Assembly: GCA_020080175.1 (NCBI GenBank)
Contig: JAGHQL010000032.1
Coordinates: forward strand, 104,285-168,284
Source: Glutinoglossum americanum
Taxonomy: Eukaryota; Ascomycota; Geoglossomycetes; Geoglossales; Geoglossaceae
Direction of reading: 5' to 3'
DNA length: 64,000 nucleotides
The notes under the pieces were generated by a model that searched no databases, was not told where the DNA came from, and saw only the letters and a list, made by a program, of their open reading frames with translations. The position numbers were made by a program, and so were the translations under genes. Positions 11,715 to 23,819 of this stretch are shown piece after piece. Position 1 is the first letter of the stretch; each line of letters starts with the position of its first letter.

Positions 11715-14700
11715 ATGGCAGACCCCTGGCACTCCCATTCAAATTACTCATATGGATCCGGGCACCCGTCGACGCCAGCCCCTCCAACCCCCGGGCAAGC
11801 CACCCCCGTGTCATCCTCTTCGAATATCTCTACACCAGGCTCATCTGCTGATCATCTTGGGAGTCAACATGGAGGCTACCCATCTTCTGATCATCCTTCC
11901 GAAGTAACCAATTATCCTCCAATGCATACATACGAGATATCTCCCCCGACATCTCCTAGTAATGACCGCTTCCCATATTCGGCCGGTTCGGACCCACACC
12001 GTCTCGGATCCGGTCTCTTTCCTGGGTCAACAGCTCCAGATACCCCAAGAAACAGAGAACTGCACTTGGGTCCGGATTCCCGATCAGCATCGCAGTTCCT
12101 ACCTACTGATGGACAGCCTACGATGCTGGATGCACGCGCGCCAACCGATCGCCCCGCTAGAGGCCTTTCATATCCTCCCGTCCTTCTCCCAGCCGCAGCG
12201 CCGGCTTATCAGATACCTGCAGCGCCAGCCCCCCCACCACTACCTTTGGGTATGAGCTACGACCACGGCAGCATCAACGCAAAGTCGCAAAGTCCCTCTC
12301 CCTGGTCCCCCACTGGCGCTTCCGCCTCATCAGCGAGACGTTCACATACAGGAGGATTTTTGGCAGATAAAGTACTTGGCTCATTCCGGCAACAGAAGTC
12401 CTATCGGCAGCTATCATCGGGCGATGATGGGATTGTACTAGAAGACCTTCCAGAGGGCGACCTTTCTAACCCCCGTGCGCCGCCACGTCTCAAGAAGCGG
12501 GGCGCTTATCACTCAGCGAAAGATGTTGACTCGGACGATGAGCACGGATCTATCGGCTTTGACATCACCTCCTTCGGGGGAGGGCCAATACTTGAATCGC
12601 AGCGATCACTATCGCCAACGGAGCTTAGGGACGAAAGTGAAAGAAACCTCCGGCGCGAACAAGGGAACTATGCTGCCGAGTTCCATCAACTAGAACAGCT
12701 AGAGGCCCAAGGCATCACCAACGGGTTAGGCGGTGGTATGTTTGGCATCAGAAAGGAATTCAACGCCCCATCGGATGGACCAATAGCTCCACACTCATTC
12801 GTGCCTTCGGGGGAAGTAAATAATATACGTTCTCGAGTTGGCCTCACCAGAGGCAGGTCTATAAGAGATATTGCCCAAAGGGAGGCAAAACAAACCCAAC
12901 AAATGGTAGTTGTAAATGGTGAGCATCTACCTCTAATCAAGGCTGTTCGTTCTAATAGAATATAGAATATCCTGGCGTTGATTTGGGTGTTCTTGACGGC
13001 GGCAGTGCGAGAGACTTTAGCACTAGTCAGCGAGAGGCTAATGAGAGAGGAGATATCAGCGGGACATCCAAGTCAAGTTACTATTTTCCCCCAGGTAAAA
13101 AGAGCCTATCACTTTCAACCTCCAGTGAAATTCTAATCTTTCTATAGATCCTGAAATGCCAAATTGGAGACCTTTTTCCATGCGCTGGCCATACATAAGC
13201 ATCCTCATTATTCTAGCGTCGGCAATGGCCGCTCTCCAAGAATTCTTATTCAGGTTGTCTAACGCACGGTCCAAACGTGATCCCCCAGAAGGCCTGTTGA
13301 CGTTCAAAAGTCCGAAAGAGTTGAGCGTGTGGCAATACTTCTGCTGGAAATATATGCCGACTCTCGTAGCTGTAACCTACGGGATCATGTGGCAAGTTGT
13401 AGACTTCGAGGTCAAGCGACTTGAGCCGTATTACCAGCTCTCCAGGAAAGGTGGTGCTCTTGCAGAGGAGTCGCTCAGTATCGACTACCTAACTTTCTGG
13501 CATTACCTCACGCCATTGAAAGCTATCAGATATAGGCATTGGGCTGTTGTGTACTGCTCCGTGGCAACGCTTCTAGCCGGTTCGATAGCGCCTACTTTGC
13601 AGTCAGCATCTGTTGTCCTTTCCCCCACTCAGAGACTAAGGAAACCTGGCGAACCAAAGTATGTCAATATGCATCACATTTGGTCTAGGGTTCTGAGTGC
13701 AACATTTTTTGTTGTGGCTCTCTTTGGTTTGCTGCTGTTATGGCAACTACGTCGCAAATCTGGTCTCCTGAGTGACCCAAAAGGCATTGCCGGCATCGCA
13801 GCCATGGCTACCAAAAGCCACATTCTAATGGACTTTCAGGGGTTAGATATAGAAAAGGAAGGTAAGATACACAAGACCCTGAGACATCGGCGGTATGTCC
13901 TGCACAAGTCCTCTCTCTGGCAGGGTGAATATGTTCGGAACCGCGGCCAAAGATCCCTGCAGAGTAAAAAGCAAAACCCGCACCCACTCATGCTTCGCAA
14001 GAAGGCCGGGATACCGTATATTATTTCTATCGCCTTATTCATGGGAGTCGTGCCTGTCCTCGTTTTCAATACTAAAGCAAACATAGTTACTGAAAAGGCG
14101 CCTTGGTTGTTGACGGCTGGAGCAGTCATTATCAAGCTCATGTGGAATACACTCGAGTGCGGTATTAGAATGATAGAGCCTTTCTATATTCTCTCAAAAC
14201 GCCATGCACCGAGCAAGACGCTTACATTGGATTATACCGGAACAATCCCTGGCTTTATGCCCATCGTCGCATTCCTGAACGGTCATTACCTTGTTGCACT
14301 TGTGGGAACGAACGCGGTGCTTGCGGAGGTTCTCACCGTCTGTGTCTCCTCATTCGGTGTGAAAGGCAGCGACTTCCTCGGTATCGACACGGGTCAACGG
14401 GATGGTGAGGAGACGTTCAGATCCTTTTGGGTGTCGCTCGTTCTTGCTCTGTCAATTCTCCTCTCACTAGCCGTCAGTGCTTGTTTAGTTTACCATTATC
14501 GTGGACATGCATTCCTCCCAAGGCAGCCTGGAACCATTGCGTCGGTCTTGGCGTTTATTCATCAGAGCAAAATGCTATGGGATTTTGTTGACACGGAAAC
14601 GCTGAATGCGAAGCAGATGACTGTGCATCTTGGGAAGAAGGGAAAGAAATATGGAATTGGATGGTTCACCGGCAGAGATAAAAAGAGGCATTGTGGAGTT

Positions 14701-14787
14701 GATGAAGAAGAGCTTACTTCAAATTATACGCACGGGATCGACCTCAAAGATGCCCTAAACCCTTGGGAGGACTGGGGTCGCTTGTAG
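11715..14787 (+). CDS. DUF3433-type multi-pass membrane protein
   Basis: Three exons, 11715..12918, 12966..13094 and 13148..14787, joined by 47-nt and 53-nt introns; frames close to 990 aa. The first ~400 residues are Pro/Ser-rich and cytosolic-looking. Exon 3 carries a tandem duplication of a membrane module: WRPFSMRWPYISILIILASA, then FCWKYMPTLVAVTYGIMWQV, RLEPYYQLS and LTFWHYLTPLKAIRYRHWAV in copy 1; IPYIISIALFMGVVPVLVF, RMIEPFYILS and LTLDYTGTIPGFMPI in copy 2. Several hydrophobic segments follow each. This two-copy pattern defines the fungal DUF3433 family, whose molecular role is not settled. Start is the first ATG of the open frame, just after an upstream stop-rich leader. Confidence 0.88.
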
Positions 14788-15713
14788 ACCAATATATTCT
14801 GCATGTATAGGGTTAGCGGGCCTACTATGGAGTTCCGTTGTGCCTTTTCGATCTCCGGTTTACGCTGTATGAACAGAAGAGAGGAGTAAATGTTCGTGGC
14901 ATGAGAGGGAGACTTTCTTGAGGTTCACCCGGACTCAATTTACAGTCCGAGTGCCCTAGGGGTCGTGCTCATTTCTCGCATCATGTCTGTAGATATACAT
15001 TTAATACTAGCGCTTGTTTGGACAACAGATACTTGGTCGCTATTGTTCCGGTTGTATGGAGCCTAGGAGGATTTCTAAAACCCAAATTAAATCGCTCTGC
15101 CCAAAATCTCGAGATAGTTTTGTTACTATAAAGGATGAGGTCCTTTGGGGGAGAAGTTATTATTGAATCAGGTGTCGGCCAAGGAGTGCCAAGCCTACAG
15201 CTTCGTCCACCCCAAATTACTTGTCCTTACAAACTCCCACATTCACATCAACCCAACAGAAAATCCACCATACGCTCGTCTTCCCAAGGAGACGATTATT
15301 ATTGCAAAGGGTCATCCTTAGATTATATTCCCCTATGGGCTACGCCTCAGTTCAAGACTACTCCGCTTCGTTCATTTCTTTCGTCCCAGCCGTAGGCGGC
15401 TGCGGAATTGTTCTTCCACTGGTGAACCCACACTTGGGCACTGGAATTTCCAAGACTGCAGCCAGCTTTGTGTCGCTACTGTGGCTAGTGGCGGTTAGTC
15501 CGTCCTGATCTGGGCGGACGGTAAACTCATTAGGAGATTCGTAAAAAAGAAAGACAAATTGTAGGTTCTAGCTACCTGCAAGCCCGTGTGCCAAGGGTTC
15601 ACTGACGATTGGGCAATAGACCGGCCACGCTTGGGTCGTTTCAAGACATTTCGACTTTCACGCAGCAGACTAGGTGACGAGCTTCACCCGTTTCAAACCT
15701 ATCTATCGTAGCC
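14788..15713. other. Intergenic / leader region
   Basis: 0.9 kb between two co-directional genes. Expected to hold the 3' UTR of the DUF3433 gene and the promoter and 5' UTR of the kinase. Two short overlapping ORFs (15135-15508) show no motif. Confidence 0.5.
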
Positions 15714-17678
15714 ATGTTCGCCTTCGATGCAGCAGACAAGCACTTTTCGTCCCCTTTGGCTTCTCCACCTCATTCCCAGGACAGTTCTACAGCTACTGCA
15801 TCCCAGGGTAGACCAAGAAATGGAACGCACTCTTCGATGGATGAGAACTGGATTTCACCAGGCTTTGCAGGAGGGAGCCCCATTCGCACGACAACAAACC
15901 CACTAGGGCTGTTGCGCGACGAGAGCCATGAAGGCTGCACGATTGATAAGATAGGCCAACTCACTCTAAAGAGCCGGGTCGAGGTCCAGGCAGACGAGGT
16001 CATCCCACTCCCGCCTGTCCAAATGCCAAGTACAAGTCATAAACTTCCTTCCAATAATATACTCCCAGCACTTAATACGGACGATAGTGTTAGTAGTTCT
16101 AATAACAACCTTACACATATCCACGCGCCCCGGCCCTTGACCGGATTTATCCCTGCAATTATGGGCCAGAAAGCCTCCAAGAAGAAAAAGAAGAGGGGCT
16201 CGAAGAAGGCGCCGCCGGCAATGGTAACTGTCAGAGGGTTTACACCAGCGGCTTCTTGTGACGAGGATTCAGACTATTCAGTTACTAGCGCACCGAGTGG
16301 GGTGAGTGGAAGGTTCCACGATGCGCTGAGTGTCACCGGAAGCCCACTATTAAGGCCAGCTTCATCCTGTTCTCAGGGAGGCATCAGTGCGTTAAGACTA
16401 AAGCTTGACACCCTTAACCTGGGTTCTGGACCTGAAAGGACTATGCTTGGCCGATCAAAGACATGTTTAGTATCAAAAACTGCTAGCGAGGCAGGAAGCA
16501 CCTCAGAATCGATCAGCGACGGTGACAATAACGAAATGGATAGTTACCAGGTTCCTCTTGAATCAGACTTCGTCAGTCCCTCGGTCAGTCAGAAAGCTTT
16601 GTTTGGCGCCGTGGAGGGTGGGCTCGTTCAGGATTCGGTCAAACGCAAGATGATCGCCTCAGACTTTGAGCCACTTCGCTGCTTAGGCAAGGGTACATAT
16701 GGCACTGTCCTGCTAGTCAGACACCTCGCTACGGGGAGACTATATGCTCAAAAGCAATTTCGCAAGGCATTCCTAACAGTCCATAAAAAGCTTGTCGAGC
16801 AGACCAAGGCAGAACGGGTCATTTTAGAGAGTGTCAATCGGCACCCGTTTGTGGTCAAATTATATTACGCGTTCCAGGACCTTGAGAAGCTCTACCTTAT
16901 CCTTGAGTACGCACAGGGAGGAGAGCTTTTTACGCATTTAGCTATGGAGCGCATGTTTAGTGAGGATGTCGCATCGTTCTACATGGCAGAAATGGTTCTA
17001 GCGTTGGAGCACCTTCATCGCAATGTCGGCGTTGTTTACCGCGACCTCAAGCCGGAAAACTGCCTCCTAGACTCTGAAGGTCATCTTCTCTTAACCGATT
17101 TTGGCCTCAGTAAAGTCGCCGTTGATGGTGAGGACCACTGCAACTCCCTTCTCGGAACCATCGAGTACATGGCGCCTGAAGTCATCCTAGGCAACAACTA
17201 CGGCATGGCAGTTGATTGGTGGTCTCTCGGAGCTCTTGGTTTTGACCTTTTAACTGGTTCCCCGCCCTTTCAGGCTAACAATCATGCCAAAATTCAAGAG
17301 AAGATCCTAAAGCAGAAGCTCTCCCTACCCTACTTCCTCAGTCTCGACGCAAAAGACCTACTCACACGCTTGCTTAGGAAGGAACCAAATAAAAGGCTTG
17401 GGGGGAACATGCCGAAGGACCTACAGACGATCAAGAAACACCGCTTTTTCCGCAAGGTTGACTGGAAAGCCCTGGAGAGGAGAGAGGTGGAGCCGCCCAT
17501 TAAACCGCTGATTACGGACCCAGAGCTTGCGGAGAATTTCTCTAAGGACTTTACCGACCTAGCGGTTAGCCCGGTGGCTATGCATCGCCCAAATAATTCT
17601 ACAGGAGAGACTGATCCGTTCGGTGGGTTTAGCTACGTAGCAAGCAGCAGTCTACTAGAATGGAGTTTAGATTATTGA
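15714..17678 (+). CDS. AGC-family Ser/Thr kinase, S6K/Psk1-like
   Basis: Single-exon gene, 654 aa. A disordered N-terminus of ~310 residues with a Lys-rich run (KASKKKKKRGSKKAPP) precedes a complete kinase domain: glycine loop GKGTYGTV (~325), catalytic Lys in YAQKQF, YRDLKPEN (~441), DFG (~463), activation segment SLLGTIEYMAPE with a Ser at the usual PDK1 site, and DWWSLGALGFDLLTG. The C-terminal AGC tail has a turn-motif candidate (LAVSPV) and a hydrophobic motif FGGFSY near residue 636. This FxxFSY form matches S6 kinases and fission yeast Psk1. By family knowledge it is activated by PDK1 and TORC1 and acts in nutrient signalling and translation; the direct TORC1 link here is inference. 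No PH, C2 or PX domain is visible. Confidence 0.9.
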   Translation: MFAFDAADKHFSSPLASPPHSQDSSTATASQGRPRNGTHSSMDENWISPGFAGGSPIRTTTNPLGLLRDESHEGCTIDKIGQLTLKSRVEVQADEVIPLPPVQMPSTSHKLPSNNILPALNTDDSVSSSNNNLTHIHAPRPLTGFIPAIMGQKASKKKKKRGSKKAPPAMVTVRGFTPAASCDEDSDYSVTSAPSGVSGRFHDALSVTGSPLLRPASSCSQGGISALRLKLDTLNLGSGPERTMLGRSKTCLVSKTASEAGSTSESISDGDNNEMDSYQVPLESDFVSPSVSQKALFGAVEGGLVQDSVKRKMIASDFEPLRCLGKGTYGTVLLVRHLATGRLYAQKQFRKAFLTVHKKLVEQTKAERVILESVNRHPFVVKLYYAFQDLEKLYLILEYAQGGELFTHLAMERMFSEDVASFYMAEMVLALEHLHRNVGVVYRDLKPENCLLDSEGHLLLTDFGLSKVAVDGEDHCNSLLGTIEYMAPEVILGNNYGMAVDWWSLGALGFDLLTGSPPFQANNHAKIQEKILKQKLSLPYFLSLDAKDLLTRLLRKEPNKRLGGNMPKDLQTIKKHRFFRKVDWKALERREVEPPIKPLITDPELAENFSKDFTDLAVSPVAMHRPNNSTGETDPFGGFSYVASSSLLEWSLDY

Positions 17679-18756
17679 TTTCATCTCCCTTATCGGTGAG
17701 AGTGTCTGCTCATTATTAAAAAAAAAAATTTGGGGGGGGCGTTTCTCACTTGCCTTTTTACTCATCCTGTCCCACTATCGATTTCTGGAGAGGTGCGATA
17801 GTAGAGCGAAGATCCTTATCGTCCTACTTAGAAATTTAGGAATAAAGCTATGCTTTTCTTTTTAGGAAATCTACGCGCGTGGCGAAATGGTCTTATTTTC
17901 CTATCCCAATACTGATTCTTCCCGCGAATTGCTCGACACACAGAATTGAACTGCAGGCCTGATGTGAGGCCGGGCTTTGACTTCCGTTCCTTTGAGTTGG
18001 AGGACCTGAGTGACTTTTCGTTGGGGCTTCAACGCCATAAATATCAAGAGACTAGGCCTGCATTATTACGGGATTCCCAATGCAACACATTTGTTATCCC
18101 ACAGAACCAGAGGCTATGGTGCCCTCTTCAAACGAGCCGCAGAGTCTCAGCTTTCGGGGAGTCTAAGGTACACCTCGTCTGATGGGATGAACTACACCAG
18201 TAGGGAATTCTGCTTTTTATCAAGCAATCAGCTATTCCTACCTCATATCCTACAGGTCTTTAGGTATACGCACAAGTGTTATCCCTTAGCTAGAGGGGCA
18301 GAGATCCACGTAGGTTATGGACTGGTTTCCGTGTACCCGTGATGTGATCTCATAATGGGATCATATCGCAATTTAGCAGTGCCTGCTCGCTTTCACTACT
18401 GGCATGTTTTATTTGCGGCCGAACTCACCGGTCACCGTTGAGATGGCGACCCTGACAACACTAACACCATGATTAGATATCTGCTTGTTTTACGAAATCG
18501 ATTTAACGTTATTCTCAAAAAAGTCGATTAAACCCCATGGAGATTCACCCATGATCGGCCTTCTTATGTACATTTCACATGTGGATTTGGTCCAAATCAC
18601 GATGCATTACCCTTGGTTAGCGTATTTTCAGATCCGGTAATTCACTTCTACTTGGTATGAGGGCCTTCTTACACCACTCTCTCTTAGTCACTCGCAATTT
18701 TTCGTCTAATTAACACCAATTTGAACCATCACGAGTACCCATCAAGAGCAGAGACG
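17679..18756. other. Intergenic region
   Basis: 1.1 kb between two plus-strand genes. It includes an A9/G7 tract near 17720-17740. Small ORFs at 17946-18342 have no motif. Nothing else is recognised. Confidence 0.5.
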
Positions 18757-21214
18757 ATGTCTTCCAATATCAGTTCAAAAGGAAAGGATGTTGTGCAAAA
18801 TAGGCCTCCCTACCCTATCCCAGGCCAGTTGAGTTCACATAGCTTTTCCTTTGGTAAGTGCATCGTAACTCCATAGAAGGCCCCCCAAATGTCTACTGTT
18901 CTTCTCAGAGACGAACGATGCAATAACACTAACATTCCAACCTCACCAATGCAGATGCTAGCGATCCGATTAGGAATCCATTACCCCCTCCTACAGCTCG
19001 CGAAGCCTACCATGGCCAGGCATCTCAGAGCAACAATGAGATGGAAATTGATGTAACTGACGATGGTGTAAGTGGTTATTTAATGTCCACCCAACTGGAG
19101 CCACCATGAAAACATTTCATTAAATTTCGCCCCAAGGGTTCTTGCGTTATCTAGTTGGGCCGCCATGTATGGTCGTTGTTATAGTTGTGCATTTGCATTC
19201 TTTTGTTAGTATAGTTTATTCATGTTTATTTGGCTCTACCCCTTTATTCCTAAGGAGACTACTAGAGACTTGCTTAAATTCACTCCGTATACCCCTATTT
19301 CTTCGCTGGGGATAACCCCAGGGCATTCCTCGTGTTTCGGTGAACCACCCTCACATACAGTGGTTCCTGCCAGACTTGATCCTGCAGTTGCCGCACCGAT
19401 CGGTCATTTTAATTCTCTCTTTCGGGGCCACTGTGTACTTTCCGTGTTGGTCTGCAAGAGGAGAGTCTAAAGGCTAACATATCAGGTACTATAGATTACA
19501 TTTGAAAGACCTAAGAGGACGAGTGAAACCCCCCAAAAGATGATTGAAATACCTACAAAGCGAAATGCATCCGTTCCGCAATCCCTTTATCGACCTCACA
19601 AGAGAGCACGAATTCCAGGTGGTCGTGCTCCCATCCCAAAGCGTGTTACAGCTGAACTCGATTCTGATGACGAGATTATCGTATCGATGAAGAAAGCTGG
19701 AAAGTCTTGCACTGAAATCGCCAAACGCCTCAGAGATGAGGGGAGAATAAACTACAGAGACAAGACTATAACGTCGCGTTACGTCCGCATCATAAGAGCT
19801 CAAGAAACACAGATGGAGAAAAACGCGGCTCTAGAACAAATAGAGTGGGAGGAAGAAGATGTACGTCCTCCTTTCACTGCTGGTTCGCTCCAAGCTAACG
19901 CCAAATATCGGTGTTCAGTTAGAAGCACTTACTCATGCCGTAGAGGCCGTAGATTACCAAATTCAAGCAGAATTAGATAAGCTTACCAGACGCAAGTGGC
20001 AGATGGTGGTCAGTCAGCTAAGGGATTCGCGCCCAGGGGGCATCTTCTCGCAGGCAGAATGTCAACGTAGATACAGCCAACTAATGAAGGGGGGCGAACT
20101 GAATGCCAGCGGTCCGGAAGTCCAGTCCCATGGCATTCAGGCCAGTGCCCCTCAGGGTAGCGCCCCTCAGGGTAGCGCTTCTGAGGCTAGAGTTCCTGGG
20201 GCCAGAGCCTCAAACCCCAGCGCCCCTCGACCCAGTACTCCCGCTCAACTGGACATCCCCGAGGCCGACCTGGATGAGTCCAATGATGGCCTATCCTTTA
20301 TACCTGATTCCCACGAATCTAGCAATGACACTTTAGAGGGGGGTGATGACAGCGAATACAAAGACGAGGAGTCGCCCAGCGTGGAGAGCAGTGACACCGG
20401 ATACAACCCCAAGGTTAGAAGGGGAACAACATTAGGAACTGGCCAAAGTCCTGCCAAGAACGTTGCTAAGCTAACAACACCCAAGGAATCTCCTTCTTGG
20501 GCTACACCGCAGAAGAGCCAGGGAAATGCGACCGGTGACTTCAGCTCCAAGGACCACGATGGGTCTGTGGCCTCGGCTGCTAATACTGAGGGAATTGGCG
20601 AGCCCGGTATACCTACCAGCAGTGCCATCAGTTCTGGAAATCGTGTCCTCGAAGCAGCAGCTTCTATTGACCTCCCTATTGAACCTACCCTGGCAGTAGC
20701 TAGTGGTACTACCATAGCTAACTATGAAACAACTGAGCGCGGTAACCGCGTCGCCGCAAAAATGCTCGTCTGTGGCCGAGAGATCCCCGAGCCAGCAGCT
20801 ACAGGTAGGAGACTCATTGTCCAAGGCCTCCCAGTCTGGGTCGGAATAGCTGAGCTACAATTCATCTTCCAAGACTTCAGATTGTGGGTTCTCCGCCCTA
20901 GTACCTATAAAAGCATAAAAGCACCGCGTTGTTATATGACTCCCGCTGACGCTCTTTTTTCACGGTACAGCTGTGGACACGCCAGTTGCGATGAAGAAGA
21001 TGGATGGTTCGTCGACGTAGCCACTGCCAACGATGCCACGCGCGCAGTGGCAACTCTCAACAGGCAGCTCATCATGAACGAGATTATCTCTGTGGTCGTC
21101 TACCGTCATCGCGACATGCTCGGTTACAGCTTTGGTTGGTGGCCATTGGTCCACCATGCGGATGACTCTGAAGCTTCCCAATCCGGCGCAAACGGGGTTA
21201 CGGGTAGCGACTGA
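18757..21214 (+). CDS. Myb/HTH-like DNA-binding protein with C-terminal RRM-like domain
   Basis: Four exons, 18757..18853, 18955..19067, 19495..19860 and 19919..21214; all phases close to 623 aa. The third intron (19861..19918) is well supported; the second, 427 nt, is unusually long and could hide an extra exon. Residues ~125-190 form a helix-turn-helix pattern (DDEIIVSMKKAGKSCTEIAK, then YRDKTITSRYVRI), followed by a Myb/SANT-like block (RKWQMVVSQLRD, AECQRRYSQLM). A disordered middle has short repeats (SAPQGSAPQGSA). Residues ~489-590 read like an RRM: RRLIVQGLPVW as RNP2, WFVDVATANDATRAVATLN as RNP1. A DNA-binding and RNA-binding combination suggests a nuclear regulator. The RRM call is weaker than the HTH call. 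Confidence 0.75.
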
Positions 21215-22901
21215 AGCAGAGCGGCTTTGGATGGCTCAAACGTGGCAAATAGTATCTGTGAAAGAGATTGTTTTTTCCTCTAGGATCAGGAGGGCGGTGG
21301 AAAAATGACAAGACGAGAGAGGCTGGCTAGTTCCGAGGTCAATAAAATGGGGACTGAGAAGATCATGGTTCGCTTTACTTTTATTTTTCTAGAGACTTGA
21401 TTCTTTACATCATATTTTCTCGATGACGAAGGCTACGAAGAGCAGGATCATTTTATCCACGATCCCGGTGACACAGCGAGACCTGTAATGCGGAGGGGGG
21501 AGGAGGCAGCAGTTCAGCGGTCGCAACGTCAATCTCAGACGATATATTTCCTTTTTCTCATTATTCCACCGATAATGCGGGGAGCGAGCAAACTCTGTAT
21601 GTAGGAAAATCGCAAGGGTTTGCCCCTCACGTCTAGCATAATATTCAACGTAGATGAAGATGAGTCTATCTACGGCTCGCTGTAGTAGGGTGAGACTTCC
21701 CTTAGGATTTTAACATCCGGTAGTTGATGGATGAGGGTTCTGTCGGGCTCCCTGTTTCCGTATACTCTTATTTTTCCGTGTTACATGTATCTGATCTGTG
21801 GGCCTATATCCCGCCACTAAATATGCCTGATTCCGGGCAGGGGCCCGTGCATACTGGGGTTGCTGCAGAATGTATGTAGTCTGTACAGGCAAGGGACGGT
21901 CGTGCAGCGGAGATATGTATGTGCATGCGTTTAAGACACGGATGTATGTACAGAGCGCCAGGCGTGTGGGAAGGGATATTACTTTGCCGGAGCTAGCTTA
22001 TGTCTGTACATACATACAAGTAGATGTCCTGCCGACGCACCCACGGTTCCAGTCGCTCCGACCAGGAAGACTTACCTAAACGTTCGCTGGCAGCTATCCT
22101 CTGGGATAATTGGACTCTCCTCCACTTAGTTGGCTTGAGGACATTGCCATTTGCATCACAATCACTCAGCAAGTCGGACAAGCATTTGAGGTGGCCAAGG
22201 TCTCATTAGACTACCTCCTTTGATGATCAGCTCTTCGAGCAGTGACCCCAATCTCGCGCTTCAAAAGAGTGTTGGATGTAGCAGTATCAGAAATCATGCA
22301 GCATGTTACCAGAACTAGCCGGCTCGCCAGCGCGAAAACTCTCCACCGCTAGTCATCACAGATTATCAGCGACAGCTGGAAGACAAAGGAGATTTGTGCG
22401 AGGATGTCGCACGCAGTGTTATGCTCCCCCCGATCTTTCCCCCTGGGTTAAATGATGGATTTATGGCTGAGTATTGCGTTCAGATCATAGCCCCAATTAA
22501 GGAGTAAATCAAATTGCATCCCCAAATTAGATCAGCATCATCGCCCCGGTAGAGGGTAAGAGTACAGAGATCGCAAAGCAAAAACGCCCTTCAACACGAC
22601 GTCCCCTGAAAACGAGTGGGTGGAGATTTGCGCAATCAACAAAATTATGCCGATGTTCAATACTAGGGAGAGTGGAGAATCGGTCCAAGAGCCGTTTCTC
22701 GAGGGCTCGATGTAGACGAACGAATTCCTGCACAATCTGTTGTTCGTTCCCAAACGAGTTATTTCTGAGTTTCGCGCGCACCCGATGCCGTGCCGCGCAG
22801 TCAATTTAGATGGTCTTGGGAGACCGACTGTTACTGTAGGCGGGTAGTAGTAAGCTGGGATAGTCCTTTCACGGACAGAACACCCTTAAGACACAAGAGA
22901 G
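21215..22901. other. Intergenic region
   Basis: 1.7 kb between convergent genes. Contains a short inverted repeat (21944-21954 with 22003-22013, arms GTATGTACAGA) inside a stretch rich in TGTATGTAC words. Minus ORFs 22527-22804 have no recognisable motif and are not called. Confidence 0.5.
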
Positions 22902-23819
22902 TTAGGGGACTTGCGTGATATCCACAATGTCATCCATATGATTGCACATTGCGACAAACAGGTCGAAGAACATTCTGCCACCAATCTCCATCTCCATCTG
23001 CATGGTGCCACTCCTCTTGAACGTCTTGCGTGATCTGATAATCAAAGCAAGGTAATGCGCTCGGAGCTTTGAATCCGTGTCCGGGGTGTTATCGTAAGCG
23101 TAACGCATGCTGCGTAGAATTGTCGCGACCTCGATTCCACTCTGCAAGCCCTGCTTGCGCAGAGCAAGTCTTTTGAGCTCCTCAAGGCCAAACTTTTCTG
23201 CCGTGCAGTAGATAACGGTGTCTTTCAGAACCGCACCGCCCACGTCCGAATGATAGATTGTAGATTCGATAGCACCACGACCATAGTTTTGTGTGTGTTG
23301 TAGGACTTGAGAATCCTCGAGCTCCCAACAGTTTCGGCGCTTGTTGTGGAGTAAACGAGGGTAGTAGTCGCCCTTGTATAGGTACTCGAGGACGGACGAG
23401 AAGACTTCAGGATCTTCATCAGGCAGATCGACTAAAGGATGTGAGTCAGCGCAAGAGCTCTATGAGCTTTTCACCGGAGATGGGTCGCGCACTCCGCTTG
23501 GCATGCGCCTCGAGGAACTTCCCTCTGCAAGCTGCCATGAAGAATGGAGACAAGCAAAGGACGTCCTCGTGGGCTGCGAAAAGCCGCTGCTCCTTCCCAA
23601 CAGTCAGTGTGATGATGGGAGAGGTGAGGGTGCTTTTAGCGTATTAGTTATTATCTACCCTCATGCGTTTTCACAAGAGGCAACAAACCTTCCAAGCGGT
23701 GGACTATCAGCCATGGCGAGCTTCTGTCTGGCATGCTCTCTGAAGGGTCTCTTCGTGGGTTTTGTAGCCTTGCCCGCGCGGTTCTTAGAACCGTCGGTTC
23801 CAAAAGAACGTTTGAACAT
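22902..23819 (-). CDS. BTB/POZ domain protein
   Basis: Three exons, 23819..23689, 23632..23475 and 23431..22902, with introns of 56 and 43 nt; frames close to 272 aa. The start (MFKRSFGTDG) is the ATG just before the basic N-terminus. The BTB fold spans about residues 45-160: LTVGKEQRLFAAHEDVLCLS, PFFMAACRGKF, then VDLPDEDPEVFSSVLEYLYK and GDYYPRLL. The tail has the helical YCTAEKFGLEELKRLALRK pattern typical of fungal BTB proteins. No Kelch, MATH or zinc-finger partner is present, so this is a stand-alone BTB protein. Family members dimerise or act as adaptors, some for Cullin-3 ligases; the partner here is unknown. Confidence 0.88.

Noticed and set aside
21944-22013. Imperfect inverted repeat of GTATGTACAGA as a transposon end
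   Set aside because: Arms are only 11 bp within TGTATG-rich simple sequence, with no target duplication.
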